In this document: positions 1 to 9,185 of the stretch, piece by piece
How the letters are laid out: each line of letters opens with the position of its first letter
Numbering within the stretch: position 1 is the first letter of the stretch
Assembly (NCBI RefSeq): GCF_012769535.1
Contig: NZ_CP046565.1
Span: forward strand, 2,494,501 to 2,558,500
DNA length: 64,000 bases
Reading direction: 5' to 3'
Source of the DNA: Methylococcus geothermalis
GTDB taxonomy: Bacteria; Pseudomonadota; Gammaproteobacteria; Methylococcales; Methylococcaceae
The notes under the pieces: generated by a model
Seen by the model: the letters and a program-made list of their open reading frames with translations, nothing else
What the model was told of the DNA's origin: nothing
The model's database searches: none
Made by a program: the position numbers and the translations under genes

Positions 1-398
1 GCATCCATCCGCTGGCGCAGCGCCTCCGCAAACGCCGTGCGGTCACCGATGATGCGCAGGCGCACGCCGTTCTGGTGCAGCTTTTCCGTCTCCCGTTCCA
101 GCGTCGACAGGAACAATTCCATCAGCACGGAGACTTCCTGCTCGGGCCGCCGCCAGTTCTCGCTGCTGAACGCGAACAGCGTCAGCGCTTCCACGCCGCG
201 CTTCGCGCAGTGTTCCACCACCTTGCGGACCGCACCGACGCCGGCGCGATGGCCGGCGGTGCGGGGCAGATAGCGCTCCTGTGCCCAGCGGCCGTTGCCG
301 TCCATGACGATGGCGACATGGCGGGGCAGGCTGCGCGTCTCGGCGCCATGTTCCGGTGCAACCGCCACCGGCTTGACTTTGTCCGGCGAGAAAACCAT
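1..398 (-). CDS. uppS: Undecaprenyl diphosphate synthase (3' part outside window)
   Basis: Cis-prenyltransferase that condenses farnesyl diphosphate with eight isopentenyl diphosphates to give the C55 carrier lipid for peptidoglycan; cytoplasmic. The first 132 codons are visible. The family signature [13 protein letters not shown] is at about residues 27-39, with the catalytic Asp33 that binds the Mg-diphosphate, followed by the [11 protein letters not shown] and RRP substrate-binding segments. The start is the ATG at 396-398, 14 bases after the frr stop, in the usual pyrH-frr-uppS order. The N-terminal extension of about 25 residues before the signature is normal for proteobacteria. The C-terminal half is cut by the window edge. 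Confidence 0.95.
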   Translation of the reverse strand, partial: MVFSPDKVKPVAVAPEHGAETRSLPRHVAIVMDGNGRWAQERYLPRTAGHRAGVGAVRKVVEHCAKRGVEALTLFAFSSENWRRPEQEVSVLMELFLSTLERETEKLHQNGVRLRIIGDRTAFAEALRQRMD

Positions 399-411
399 GG
401 ATCGCAGGGTA

Positions 412-969
412 TTAAACAGCAAGCAAGTCGGCTTCCTTTTGCTCCAGCAGCTTGTCCACTTCCTTGATGAACTGGTCCGTGGTTTTCTGAATCTGCTCCT
501 GGCTGCGGCGGTCCTCGTCCTCGGAAATCAGCTTTTCCTTGAGCGCCGCCTTGAGTTCGTTGTTGGCATCGCGGCGGATGTTGCGGATCGCCACGCGGCC
601 ATTCTCGGCTTCATGGCGCACGACCTTGATCAGGTCGCGGCGGCGCTCCTCGGTCAGCGGCGGCAGCGGCACCCGGATGACCGTGCCGGCGGTGGAGGGA
701 TTGAGTCCCAAGTCCGAGGTCATGATCGCCTTTTCGATCGCCTGCACCATGTTCCGCTCCCACGGCGTGACCACCAGGCTGCGGGCGTCTTCCACGGCCA
801 CGTTGGCGACCTGGGTCAGCGGCACCTCGTTGCCGTAATACGACACCCGGATATGCTCCAGCAGGCTGGGATGGGCGCGTCCGGTGCGAATTTTGGCGAA
901 TTCATGCTTCAACGCCTCGATGCTTTTCTGCATCCGCTCGGCGGTACGTTTCTGTATGTCATTGATCAT
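412..969 (-). CDS. frr: Ribosome recycling factor
   Basis: Splits post-termination 70S ribosomes together with EF-G. The 185-residue length is exactly the family norm. It begins [16 protein letters not shown] and contains the conserved segments [12 protein letters not shown] (residues about 27-38) and [16 protein letters not shown] (about 67-82), then the long three-helix-bundle C-terminus ending in a charged coiled coil. It starts 8 bases after the pyrH stop and is almost certainly cotranscribed with it and with uppS. Confidence 0.97.
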   Translation of the reverse strand: MINDIQKRTAERMQKSIEALKHEFAKIRTGRAHPSLLEHIRVSYYGNEVPLTQVANVAVEDARSLVVTPWERNMVQAIEKAIMTSDLGLNPSTAGTVIRVPLPPLTEERRRDLIKVVRHEAENGRVAIRNIRRDANNELKAALKEKLISEDEDRRSQEQIQKTTDQFIKEVDKLLEQKEADLLAV

Positions 970-976
970 GAGTTCA

Positions 977-1696
977 TTACCCCGTTACCAGCAAAGATCC
1001 GATATCCTCACCCCGGATCAGCCGCATCACCGCACCCGGGCGAAAAACGTTCATGACCCGCAGCGGCATCTTATAGTCGCGGCACAGCACCAGCGCCGTC
1101 GTGTCCATGACATGGAGACGCTGATCCAGCGCCTCGTCGTAGGTCAGGCGCGAATAGAATTTCGCTTCGGGATCCTTCAGCGGATCGGCCGAATAGACGC
1201 CGTCGACCTTGGTCGCCTTGATCAGCAGATCCGCGCCGATCTCGATGGCTCTGAGGCTGGCGGCGGAATCGGTGGTGAAGAACGGATTGCCCGTCCCCGC
1301 GGCGAACACCACGACCCGTCCCTTTTCCAGATGCCGGACTGCGCGCCGGCGGATGTAGTCTTCGCAGACCTGGTTGATCTTGAGGGCCGACATGACCCGC
1401 ACCGGCCGCCCCAGGTTCTCAAGGGCATCCTGCATGGCCAGCGCGTTGATCACCGTGGCGAGCATCCCCATGTGATCGCCGGTCACGCGGTCCAGTCCTT
1501 CGGAGGCTTTTTCGGCGCCGCGGACGATGTTGCCGCCGCCGATGACCAGTCCGACTTCGACGCCGGCCCGGCACAGCTCGTCGATTTCCGTCGCGAGCCG
1601 CTTCAGGATGTCGGCGTCTATGCCCGCCCCCTGGTCTCCCATCAAGGCTTCGCCGCTGAGCTTGAGCAAGATACGCTTGTATACCGGTTCTGTCAT
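977..1696 (-). CDS. pyrH: UMP kinase
   Basis: Phosphorylates UMP to UDP in pyrimidine nucleotide synthesis; bacterial hexameric amino-acid-kinase fold, allosterically tuned by GTP and UTP in the family. 239 residues, normal length. The N-terminal phosphate loop [10 protein letters not shown] (about 12-21), the glycine-rich GLVIGGGNI (about 49-57), the [13 protein letters not shown] acceptor-site segment and the KATKVDGVY segment are all visible. It lies between tsf and frr on the same strand. The upstream 92-base gap holds a strong hairpin, so some separate regulation is possible. Confidence 0.97.
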   Translation of the reverse strand: MTEPVYKRILLKLSGEALMGDQGAGIDADILKRLATEIDELCRAGVEVGLVIGGGNIVRGAEKASEGLDRVTGDHMGMLATVINALAMQDALENLGRPVRVMSALKINQVCEDYIRRRAVRHLEKGRVVVFAAGTGNPFFTTDSAASLRAIEIGADLLIKATKVDGVYSADPLKDPEAKFYSRLTYDEALDQRLHVMDTTALVLCRDYKMPLRVMNVFRPGAVMRLIRGEDIGSLLVTG

Positions 1697-1754
1697 AAAC
1701 TCGTCGGAAGCTGGTTAATCCACTCTGATCCGGGCCACACCCGGCCCGGAAGCT

Positions 1755-1780
1755 CGCCCGGCGCAGCACGGCGCCGGGCG
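1755..1780. repeat. GC-rich hairpin between tsf and pyrH
   Basis: A perfect 10-bp inverted repeat (1755-1764 and 1771-1780) with a 6-base loop sits in the tsf-pyrH gap. No run of T follows it on the minus strand, so it is not a canonical intrinsic terminator. It may act as an mRNA processing or stabilising structure. Confidence 0.45.
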
Positions 1781-1788
1781 ACGGTACC

Positions 1789-2670
1789 TCAGGAAGCGCG
1801 CACCTGCGCCATCACTTCTTCGGCGAAATTGGTTGCTTCCTTCTCGATGCCTTCGCCGACTTCGAAACGGACGAAACGCACCACCGAAGCGTTCTTGGAC
1901 TGCAGCAGCTTGCCCACGGTCTGGTCCGGATCCTTGACGAACGGCTGGCCTACCAGGGTGATTTCGCCGAGGAACTTGCCGATCCGTCCCTCGACCATCT
2001 TTTCGATGATGTTCGCCGGCTTGCCGCTGGCCTGGGCCTGGGCGCTGAAGATTTCCTTTTCCTTGGCGATCACTTCGGCGGGCACGCCTTTTTCGTCGCA
2101 GCACAAGGGCTTGCTGGCCGCGATATGCATGGCGATGTCCTTGCCCAGTTCGGCATCGCCGCCGACCAGCTCGACCAGCACACCGATACGGGTACCGTGC
2201 AGATAGCTCGCCACCCAGCCGTCCTGGCTGCTCAGCCGCTCGAAGCGGCGAACGTTGATGTTCTCGCCGATCTTGGCGATCATCTCCCGACGCGCCTGCT
2301 CCACCGGGGTGCCGTCCGCCATCGGCCCGGCAAGGAATTCTTCGACGCTCGTCGCCGAGGAAACCAGAGCCGCAGCGGCGACATCGTCGGCGAACTTGAC
2401 GAAATCGTCGCCCTTGGCGACGAAGTCGGTTTCGCAGTTGACCTCGACGATCGCCGCGGTCTTGCCGTCCGCGCTCACCTTGACGCAGACGCGGCCTTCG
2501 GCGGCGGTGCGGCCGGATTTCTTGTCGGCCTTGGCCAGCCCCTGCTTTCTCATCAGCTCGACCGCGGCGTCCAGATCGCCGCCGGTTTCCGTCAGTGCCT
2601 TCTTGCACTCCATCATGCCGGAGCCGGTGCGTTCACGCAGCTCCTTCACCATCCCCGCAGTAATGCTCAT
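1789..2670 (-). CDS. tsf: Translation elongation factor Ts
   Basis: Nucleotide exchange factor for EF-Tu. The start is taken as the ATG at 2668-2670 (protein [20 protein letters not shown]), because GAGAGG lies 9 bases upstream. A TTG three codons earlier is in frame but would overlap that ribosome-binding site. The product is 293 residues. It has the UBA-like N-terminal domain with [11 protein letters not shown], then the EF-Tu contact motif [13 protein letters not shown] (about 77-89), the two dimerisation or core repeats and the C-terminal module. It follows rpsB after a terminator-like hairpin, the standard rpsB-tsf arrangement. Confidence 0.97.
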   Translation of the reverse strand: MSITAGMVKELRERTGSGMMECKKALTETGGDLDAAVELMRKQGLAKADKKSGRTAAEGRVCVKVSADGKTAAIVEVNCETDFVAKGDDFVKFADDVAAAALVSSATSVEEFLAGPMADGTPVEQARREMIAKIGENINVRRFERLSSQDGWVASYLHGTRIGVLVELVGGDAELGKDIAMHIAASKPLCCDEKGVPAEVIAKEKEIFSAQAQASGKPANIIEKMVEGRIGKFLGEITLVGQPFVKDPDQTVGKLLQSKNASVVRFVRFEVGEGIEKEATNFAEEVMAQVRAS

Positions 2671-2711
2671 TACAGCCAACCTCTCGAAATAAAAAACCGT
2701 TAATCAATCTC

Positions 2712-2742
2712 AAAAAAACGCCTCCGGGCGGAGGCGCTTTTC
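2712..2742 (-). terminator. Intrinsic terminator/attenuator between rpsB and tsf
   Basis: Read on the minus strand, the sequence forms an 8-bp GC stem (GCGCCTCC/GGAGGCG, GCCC loop) followed directly by seven T. Its place, just after the rpsB stop and before tsf, suggests partial termination that sets the rpsB:tsf expression ratio. Confidence 0.85.
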
Positions 2743-2765
2743 ACGACACTGCCGGGTGCGGGCTT

Positions 2766-3539
2766 TCAGCCTCCCAGGCTCTCGCCCGTGGCCCCCTGTT
2801 CCGCTTCCGGCTCCATTTCCACGAATTCGTCCGCAGCCGCCGTACCGAAATCCACGCCGGATGCCTTGCCCCGCAAAATCGCCGTCGCGGCGCTCTGGGC
2901 ATACAACTGGACCGCGCGGATCGAGTCGTCGTTGCCCGGTATCACGTAGTCGATTCCGAAGGGGTTATTGTTGGTGTCCACCACGCCAACGACCGGGATG
3001 CCCAGCTTGCGCGCTTCGCTGACGGCGTTCTTCTCGTAGCCCGTATCGATGATGAACATCACGTCCGGGAGGCGGTCCATGTCGCCGATGCCGCCCACGT
3101 TGCACTCCAGCTTTTCCAGCTCGCGCATCATGCCGAGCGCTTCCTTCTTGCTGAAACGGTTGAGACGGCCATCGTCGCGCATGGCCCGCAGATCCTTCAT
3201 CCTGGCGATAGATGCCTTGATGGTCTTGAAATTGGTCAGCATGCCGCCCAGCCAGCGGTGATTGACATAGGGCATGCCACAGCGCACGGCTTCTTCCTCG
3301 ATGACCTTGCGCATGGTCTTCTTGGTGCCCACGAACAGAATCTTACCGCGGTTGGCGGCGACCTGTTCCAGGTATTTCATGGCATCATTGAACAGCGGCA
3401 GCGTCTTTTCCAGATTGATGATATGGATGTTGCTGCGCGCGCCGAAGATGAAAGGGGCCATCTTCGGGTTCCAATAGCGCGTCTGATGTCCGAAGTGGAC
3501 GCCCGCTTCGAGCATCTGACGCATGGTAACTGAGGTCAT
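2766..3539 (-). CDS. rpsB: 30S ribosomal protein S2
   Basis: Small-subunit protein S2, bound near the head-platform junction and required for S1 binding. The start is the ATG at 3537-3539, preceded by CGGAGAAATCG; the longer in-frame extension upstream covers the leader and is not coding. 257 residues. It begins [20 protein letters not shown] with the conserved WNPKM and [17 protein letters not shown] segments, KILFVGTKK, the [12 protein letters not shown] motif and the [11 protein letters not shown] strand near residue 200. It is divergent from map. Confidence 0.97.
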   Translation of the reverse strand: MTSVTMRQMLEAGVHFGHQTRYWNPKMAPFIFGARSNIHIINLEKTLPLFNDAMKYLEQVAANRGKILFVGTKKTMRKVIEEEAVRCGMPYVNHRWLGGMLTNFKTIKASIARMKDLRAMRDDGRLNRFSKKEALGMMRELEKLECNVGGIGDMDRLPDVMFIIDTGYEKNAVSEARKLGIPVVGVVDTNNNPFGIDYVIPGNDDSIRAVQLYAQSAATAILRGKASGVDFGTAAADEFVEMEPEAEQGATGESLGG

Positions 3540-3560
3540 CGATTTCTCCGTAAATGTCTT

Positions 3561-3581
3561 GCCGGGCTGGCAAAGCCCGGC
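3561..3581 (-). promoter_or_regulatory. rpsB leader hairpin (candidate S2 autoregulatory leader)
   Basis: An 8-bp perfect stem (GCCGGGCT/AGCCCGGC, 5-base loop) lies in the rpsB 5' untranslated region, about 20 bases upstream of the ATG. In gammaproteobacteria S2 represses rpsB-tsf through a structured leader at this place. The functional role here is inferred from position. Confidence 0.45.
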
Positions 3582-3687
3582 GGTCGGGTTGCGCCTCCAC
3601 GCACCCCGGCCGGCGACCGCCCTTTCGGGACGGCACCCCACCGGCCGTGACGATGCGTGTGTGGTGTGTTGCCAAATAAAGCTGTGC

Positions 3688-3716
3688 TTTATACCATAGT
3701 GACATTGTTTGAACAA
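3688..3716 (-). promoter_or_regulatory. Promoter for rpsB
   Basis: On the minus strand TTGTTC (complement of 3711-3716) is followed by exactly 17 bases and TATAAA (complement of 3688-3693), a good sigma-70 match. It is about 150 bases upstream of the rpsB start, within the rpsB-map divergent region. Confidence 0.6.
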
Positions 3717-3770
3717 TCAGCTCTCCCGCCCGCCACGGACCGGGAGCCCTCCCGTTTCCGTCGTAATTTC

Positions 3771-4556
3771 ATGAGCATCAGCATCAAGAGCGCCGAGGAA
3801 GTCGAAGGCATGCGCGTGGCCTGCCGCTTGGCCGCCGAAGTCCTGGACATGATCGCGCCCCACGTCAAGGCCGGCATCACCACCGAAGAAATCGACCGGA
3901 TCTGCCACGACTTCATCGTCGACGCGCAGCACGCCATTCCCGCCCCGCTGAATTACAAGGGATTCCCGAAGTCGATCTGCACTTCGGTCAACCATGTGAT
4001 CTGCCACGGTATTCCCGGCCCCAAGAAGCTGAAGAACGGCGACATCGTCAACATCGACATCACGGTCATCAAGGACGGCTTCCACGGGGATACCAGCAAG
4101 ATGTTCCTGGTCGGCCAGGTCAAGCCCTATGCCCGGCAGCTGGTCACAGTCACCCAGGAGGCGATGTATCTGGGCATCCGGGAGGTCAGGCCCGGCGCCG
4201 CCCTCAACCGGATCGGCGCGGCCATCGAACGGCATGCCAGCCAACACAACTATTCCGTGGTCCGGGAGTTCTGCGGCCACGGCATCGGCCGGGAATTCCA
4301 CGAAGAGCCGCAGGTGCTCCACTATTTCGAACCGAAACTGGACATCCGGCTGGAAGCGGGGATGATTTTCACCATCGAGCCGATGATCAACCAGGGCAAG
4401 CGGCACGTGCAGATGCTGTCCGATGGCTGGACCGCTGTCACCAAGGATCACAAGCTCTCGGCGCAATGGGAGCACACCGTGCTGGTGACGCCGACGGGCT
4501 ACGAAGTGCTTACGCTGCGGCAAGAGGAAGATTTTGGGCGAACCGAACTCGGATAA
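3771..4556 (+). CDS. map: Methionine aminopeptidase, type I
   Basis: Removes the initiator methionine from nascent proteins; dinuclear metal enzyme of the pita-bread fold. The start is the ATG at 3771 (MSISIKSAEEVEGMRVACRL), giving 261 residues, typical of type Ia. The metal ligands and surrounding motifs are present: NIDITVIKDGFHGDTSKMF (two Asp), GHGIGREFHEEP (His) with the second His-bearing segment, TIEPMI (Glu) and AQWEHTVLVT (Glu). The first ATG in the frame, at 3657, would lie in the divergent promoter region and is rejected. Its last 23 bases overlap glnD. Confidence 0.96.
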   Translation: MSISIKSAEEVEGMRVACRLAAEVLDMIAPHVKAGITTEEIDRICHDFIVDAQHAIPAPLNYKGFPKSICTSVNHVICHGIPGPKKLKNGDIVNIDITVIKDGFHGDTSKMFLVGQVKPYARQLVTVTQEAMYLGIREVRPGAALNRIGAAIERHASQHNYSVVREFCGHGIGREFHEEPQVLHYFEPKLDIRLEAGMIFTIEPMINQGKRHVQMLSDGWTAVTKDHKLSAQWEHTVLVTPTGYEVLTLRQEEDFGRTELG

Positions 4557-7164
4557 GCCGCACGACCTCTCTGCGCCCGACCCGATCTCGGCCCGCAAGG
4601 CGCAGATCCAGCACAACACCGCCGAACTGGCCGAGCGGTTCCGGTCCGGCGTCCCCGTCGCGGAGCTGATTCGCGAACGCACCTCGTTCATCGACCTGTT
4701 GCTCGCCGACGCTTGGAACCGGCGCCTCGGGCCGCATGCCGCCGGGGTCGCTCTGGTGGCAGTCGGAGGTTACGGACGCGGCGAGTTGCTGCCGCATTCC
4801 GACATCGACCTGCTCGTGCTGCTCGATGATGCCGCGGCACCGTCGTGCCAGCAGGAACTGTCCGATTTCCTGCGCTTTCTGTGGGATATCGGGCTGAAAC
4901 CGGGGCACAGCGTCCGCACCGTCGCCGAATGCGCGGAAGAAGCCCGCGCCGACCAGACCGTCATCACCAATCTCCTGGAAGCCCGTGTGCTGGCCGGCTC
5001 GGCAGCGCTGTGGGAAACGGTGAAGAGCAAGATCGCCCCGGAACACATGTGGTCTTCCGCCGCGTTCTTCGAGGCCAAGATGGCCGAGCAGCGGGTGCGC
5101 TACGCCAAGTACCACAACACGGCCTACAACCTCGAACCCAACGTCAAGGAAGGCCCGGGCGGCCTGCGCGACATCCAGCTCATCGGCTGGATCATCCGCC
5201 GCCACAGCGACGCGCAGGGACTGCAGGATCTGGTCGCATACGGCTGGCTGACCGACGCCGAATACCGGGAACTGAAGGAGGCCCAGGAATTCCTCTGGCG
5301 AATCCGCTTCGCGCTGCACGTCCTCACCGGCCGTTGCGAAGACCGGCTGCTGTTCGATTACCAGCGCGAACTTGCCGGGCTTTTCGGCTACCGGGGCGAC
5401 ACCAGCAATGAGGTCGTCGAAGGCTTCATGCAGGACTACTTCCGCACCGTCACCGGAGTGGAGCGCCTGAACGAGCTGCTGCTGCAGCTGTTCAACGAGG
5501 CCGTGCTGCATCGCGCGGAAGAGTTCTCGCCCACCCCCGTCAACGACCATTTCCAGGCGGTCAACGATTACCTGGAAGCCGTGCGCCCCGAGGTTTTCCG
5601 CGAGCACCCACTCGCCCTGCTACAAGTCTTCCTGATCCTGCAGAAAAACAGCACGCTGGAAGGAATCCGCGCCGCCACCATTCGCCTCATCCGCCAGCAC
5701 ATCCATCTGATCGACGATGCCTTCCGCAACGATCCGGAAGCCTGCCGGCTGTTCATGGCCATTCTGCGGCAGCCGGGCGGCATCACCCACCAGTTGCGGC
5801 GGATGAACCGCTACGGCGTGCTTGCCGCCTACCTGCCCGAATTCGGCCGGGTCGTCGGCCGCATGCAGTACGACCTGTTCCATGTCTACACGGTGGACGA
5901 GCACACGCTGTTCGTGGTCCGCAACCTGCGGCGTTTCGCCCTGGAGGAGTTCCGGCACGAAAATCCGCTGTGCTACGAACTGTTCCAGCTCATCGAAAAA
6001 CCCGAGCTGCTCTATATCGCCGCGCTGATGCACGACATCGCCAAAGGCTCGGGCGGCGACCATTCGGAAGTGGGCGAGAAAGTCGCGGAGGAATTCTGCC
6101 GGCGCCACCAGATCGGGTCACGAGAAACCCAGCTGGTGAAATGGCTGGTGCGGCACCATCTGGTGATGTCGATGACGGCGCAGCGCAAGGACCTGAGCGA
6201 CCCGGAAGTCATCCACGAATTCGCCCGGATCGTGCGCAACCAGAACACGCTGAATCATCTTTATCTGCTCACCATCGCCGACATACGCGCCACCAATCCA
6301 TCCCTGTGGAATTCCTGGAAGGGCGCCCTGCTGCAGGAACTTTATACCAGCACCAGCTGGACCCTGCGGCGCGGACTCGATACGCCCCCGGACTATGCCG
6401 AACAGATATCTGCCGCCAAGGATGAAGCGCGGGCGCTGCTCCACCGCTTCGGCCTGGCCGAGGACGCCATCACCGCAGTATGGGAAAACAATGGCGACGA
6501 TTATTTCCTGCGCTTCCTGCCCGAGGAAATCGCCTGGCACACCACCGCCATCGCCGCCTGCCGGCCGGAACATCTGCCGCTGGTCCTGCTGCGTCCGGAA
6601 AGCCTGCGCGGCAGTGCCGAAGTGTTGATCTACGACCGCAACCGCGACTTCCTGTTCGCCCAGAGTACCGCCGTGCTCGACCAACTCGGCCTCACCGTGC
6701 TGGACGCCAAGATCATCGCCTCGCGGCAGGGATTCGCGCTGCTCAGCTTCAATGTGCTGGAACAGTCCGGCACCGCGCCCGAAGGGCTGTTCCGGCTCGC
6801 CCAGATCTGCGGCCGGCTGAAGGAGGTGCTGAGCGGCGGCAGCGCCCCGCCGCCGGTCAGCCGTCTGGCCGCCCGCCAGATCCGGCATTTCACCGTGCCA
6901 ACCAAGGTGTTCTTCCACGACGACCCGCAGAACCGGTTCAGCATCCTCGAACTGATCGCCACCGATCGCCCCGGCTTGCTGTCCAAGGTTGGCCAGGCTT
7001 TCATGCAGAAAGGCATACGCCTGCACAATGCTAAAATTTCCACCATCGGCAGCCGCGCCGAAGACATTTTTTTCATCACCGACCGGGAAGACCGGCCGCT
7101 GAGCGATGAAGCCGACCGGTCGGCCCTGCGGCAGGCGCTGATAGATTTCGTGGGCGACCACTGA
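4534..7164 (+). CDS. glnD: Bifunctional [PII] uridylyltransferase/uridylyl-removing enzyme
   Basis: Primary nitrogen sensor: uridylylates PII when glutamine is low and deuridylylates it when glutamine is high. 876 residues, close to E. coli GlnD. Order of domains: nucleotidyltransferase with GGYGRGELLPHSDIDLLVLL (about 78-97, the GxS/G and DxD-type metal motif), a helical linker, an HD domain with MHDIAKGSGGDHS (about 500-512), and two C-terminal ACT domains, the last beginning near LELIATDRPGLLSKV. The start is TTG at 4534, preceded by AGAGGAAG, and overlaps the end of map, suggesting translational coupling. Confidence 0.95.
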   Translation: MGEPNSDKPHDLSAPDPISARKAQIQHNTAELAERFRSGVPVAELIRERTSFIDLLLADAWNRRLGPHAAGVALVAVGGYGRGELLPHSDIDLLVLLDDAAAPSCQQELSDFLRFLWDIGLKPGHSVRTVAECAEEARADQTVITNLLEARVLAGSAALWETVKSKIAPEHMWSSAAFFEAKMAEQRVRYAKYHNTAYNLEPNVKEGPGGLRDIQLIGWIIRRHSDAQGLQDLVAYGWLTDAEYRELKEAQEFLWRIRFALHVLTGRCEDRLLFDYQRELAGLFGYRGDTSNEVVEGFMQDYFRTVTGVERLNELLLQLFNEAVLHRAEEFSPTPVNDHFQAVNDYLEAVRPEVFREHPLALLQVFLILQKNSTLEGIRAATIRLIRQHIHLIDDAFRNDPEACRLFMAILRQPGGITHQLRRMNRYGVLAAYLPEFGRVVGRMQYDLFHVYTVDEHTLFVVRNLRRFALEEFRHENPLCYELFQLIEKPELLYIAALMHDIAKGSGGDHSEVGEKVAEEFCRRHQIGSRETQLVKWLVRHHLVMSMTAQRKDLSDPEVIHEFARIVRNQNTLNHLYLLTIADIRATNPSLWNSWKGALLQELYTSTSWTLRRGLDTPPDYAEQISAAKDEARALLHRFGLAEDAITAVWENNGDDYFLRFLPEEIAWHTTAIAACRPEHLPLVLLRPESLRGSAEVLIYDRNRDFLFAQSTAVLDQLGLTVLDAKIIASRQGFALLSFNVLEQSGTAPEGLFRLAQICGRLKEVLSGGSAPPPVSRLAARQIRHFTVPTKVFFHDDPQNRFSILELIATDRPGLLSKVGQAFMQKGIRLHNAKISTIGSRAEDIFFITDREDRPLSDEADRSALRQALIDFVGDH

Positions 7165-7206
7165 CAGCGGCAGTACGCTGCCGGCACCACAAGCAGGAGA
7201 ATCCGC

Positions 7207-7524
7207 ATGACCATCGCAACACCGCTGGTGGACAACTGGTACGAAGAGCGGGAAACCGGCCGGCAATTTAGGATCGTGGCCCTGGACGATGCCGGCGACA
7301 CCATCGAGATCCAGTATCTGGAGGGAGAGCTGAGCGAGTTGGACCGAACTTCTTGGGACCAGGCTTCGATCGTGGAGATCGAAGCCCCGGAAGACTGGAG
7401 CGCGCCTTTCGACGATGTGGAAATAGACGATCTGGGCTACAGCGATCCTGATCTGCACCTGCCCGACACGGACGATCTGACGCTGGACGACGTGCTGGAA
7501 GACGAGGACAAAGAGCCTTACTGA
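7207..7524 (+). CDS. Small acidic conserved protein (DUF6763-like)
   Basis: 105 residues, strongly acidic in the C-terminal third (runs such as DDVLEDEDKEPY). The N-terminus MTIATPLVDNWYEERETGRQF, followed by a short beta-rich segment and a WDQASIVEIEAPEDW motif, resembles small conserved proteins of Methylococcales and Chromatiales often annotated as DUF6763. AGGAGA precedes the ATG by 6 bases. It follows glnD by 42 bases and is probably cotranscribed. The function is unknown; no catalytic motif or membrane segment is visible. Confidence 0.75.
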   Translation: MTIATPLVDNWYEERETGRQFRIVALDDAGDTIEIQYLEGELSELDRTSWDQASIVEIEAPEDWSAPFDDVEIDDLGYSDPDLHLPDTDDLTLDDVLEDEDKEPY

Positions 7525-7531
7525 GGGCGAA

Positions 7532-8632
7532 TTACGCAGGAAACGGGCGATAGCGGTCCAGCAGCCCCAGATCCTCCGCCGCCGCCCTGCAGGTGATGTA
7601 GCCATCGTAGGCGTTCACGGCCTTGGCCAGTCCCGGATCGGCCCGCAGGCAGGCCTCGCCTTCGTTGGCCAGGCGTAGCACATAAGGCAGGGTCGCGTCG
7701 GTCAGCGCCAGGGTCGAAGTGCGCGGATACGCCCCCGGCATGTTGGTCACGCAATAATGGATCACGCCGTGCTCGACGTAGACAGGATGGGAATGCGAGG
7801 TCGGCCTGGACGTCTCCACGCAACCGCCCTGGTCGATGCTGACGTCGACGATCACCGATCCCATCGGCATCGACCTCACCATGGCGTCGGTCACGACGTA
7901 ATCGGCACGAGCGCCCGGCTGCAGCACCGCCCCTACCACCAGATCGGCGTCGCGCACGGTCTCGGCCAGGCGCGCACTGTCCGAGAGGAAGAACGCCAGG
8001 CCCGGAGCGCGCCGGCACAGGGCTTCGCCCTTCGCCGGCACCAGCCCCATGACCTGGACATTGGCGCCCATGCCCCACGCGGTCAGGGCGGCGTGCGAGC
8101 CGACCACGCCGTCGCCGATCACCACGACCTTGCCGTGGCGCACGCCCATGACCTCGCCGAGCTGGACACCTCGGCCGCCGTTGAAGCGCGCCAGATAATA
8201 AGCGCCGACCTGGGCGGCCATGTTGCCCGCCACCGCGCTCATCGGCGCGAGCAGCGGCAGGCGCCCTTGCTCGTCTTCCAGAGTCTCGTAGGCCACCGCC
8301 GTGGTCCCGCGGTCCAGCAATACCCGGGTCAGGCCGGGATCGACGCCGGCCAGGTGGAAGAACGTGAACACCATCTGCCGCTTGAGGTAAGGGTATTCCG
8401 ACGGCACCGGCTCCTTCACCTTGACCACGAGGTCCGCGGCCCAAGCGTCGGCCGCATCGCCGAGCCGCGCTCCCGCTGCCAGATATTCCTCGTCGGCGAA
8501 TCCCGAGCCGACACCGGCCGAGATCTCCACGAGCACTTCGTGCCCGGCCCGCACCAGGGCCGCGACCCCTTGCGGGGTGACGGCGATGCGGTTCTCCAGG
8601 TCCTTGATTTCCTTGGGTACACCGATTTTCAT
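7532..8632 (-). CDS. ald: Alanine dehydrogenase
   Basis: NAD-dependent interconversion of L-alanine with pyruvate and ammonia. 366 residues. N-terminal MKIGVPKEIKDLENRIAVTP contains the substrate-binding Arg, KEPVPSEY and TFFHLAG contain the catalytic Lys and His, and the Rossmann glycine motif is VVIGDGVVGSHAA (about 170-182), with VSIDQGGC and HYCVTNMPGA towards the C-terminus. Note GDGVVG in place of the commoner GGGVVG, a conservative change. The ATG overlaps the stop of the upstream host-attachment gene (ATGA), so the two are translationally coupled. In methanotrophs this enzyme can assimilate ammonia; that role is inferred. Confidence 0.93.
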   Translation of the reverse strand: MKIGVPKEIKDLENRIAVTPQGVAALVRAGHEVLVEISAGVGSGFADEEYLAAGARLGDAADAWAADLVVKVKEPVPSEYPYLKRQMVFTFFHLAGVDPGLTRVLLDRGTTAVAYETLEDEQGRLPLLAPMSAVAGNMAAQVGAYYLARFNGGRGVQLGEVMGVRHGKVVVIGDGVVGSHAALTAWGMGANVQVMGLVPAKGEALCRRAPGLAFFLSDSARLAETVRDADLVVGAVLQPGARADYVVTDAMVRSMPMGSVIVDVSIDQGGCVETSRPTSHSHPVYVEHGVIHYCVTNMPGAYPRTSTLALTDATLPYVLRLANEGEACLRADPGLAKAVNAYDGYITCRAAAEDLGLLDRYRPFPA

Positions 8633-9060
8633 GAGAAAAGGTAACTGCGTATTTCCTGTTCGGTCTTCTGCACCAGGTTCTTGTCCAGGGTCTTGCTGAC
8701 CAGCTTGGCGGTGGGACCGCTCAAAGCCTGGCGCAGCAGACCGAGAAACTCGGGCGCCGCGATCAGGATGAGCGAGAGGCATTCGCCATTGACCCGCGCC
8801 TGTTCGAGGCGTTCGGCCACCCGCTTGGCGAACACCTGGGCCTCGTGCTGCTTGGCATCCTGCGGCTTTTCGTAGTCGTGGCGCCCCTCGGTCGAACTGT
8901 TCAGCATCCGGCCAGGCCGGTCGGAAGTCAGATCCTGCTCTTTGGCTCGACCCTCCACATGCACCAGATCGTCGATTTCCTTGAGCGGATTCTGTCGATT
9001 GTCAATGGCGAAGATTCGCGCCCGGCTGCTCTCTGCGGCAACCACCCATGTCTTGAACAT
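8629..9060 (-). CDS. Host attachment protein family (PF10116-like)
   Basis: 143 residues. The start MFKTWVVAAESSRARIFAID, followed by EGRHDYEKPQDAKQHEAQVFAKRVAERL and LILIAAPEFLGLLRQAL near the C-terminus, matches the family named for an Agrobacterium host-attachment protein. The fold resembles the eRF1 domain 2 / baeRF group, so a ribosome-associated role is possible, but the biochemical function is unknown. GGAGGAAACT precedes the ATG at 9058-9060; the longer in-frame extension upstream is non-coding. The stop overlaps the ald start. Confidence 0.85.
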   Translation of the reverse strand: MFKTWVVAAESSRARIFAIDNRQNPLKEIDDLVHVEGRAKEQDLTSDRPGRMLNSSTEGRHDYEKPQDAKQHEAQVFAKRVAERLEQARVNGECLSLILIAAPEFLGLLRQALSGPTAKLVSKTLDKNLVQKTEQEIRSYLFS

Positions 9061-9185
9061 AGTTTCCTCCCTGTTCCGTTGGTGAATAAAGGGTGCAATT
9101 GCAAACGGATTGTTTCCGGCCATGGCCGGCTCCGCTTGCCTGCATTCTGCCACAAATGAGTCGTGGCGGAGTGCCTGCCGATACG

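Noticed and set aside
884-2206. Long plus-strand open frame of 440 codons opposite pyrH and tsf
   Set aside because: It is the antisense shadow of two certain genes in high-GC DNA; no start signal or homology.
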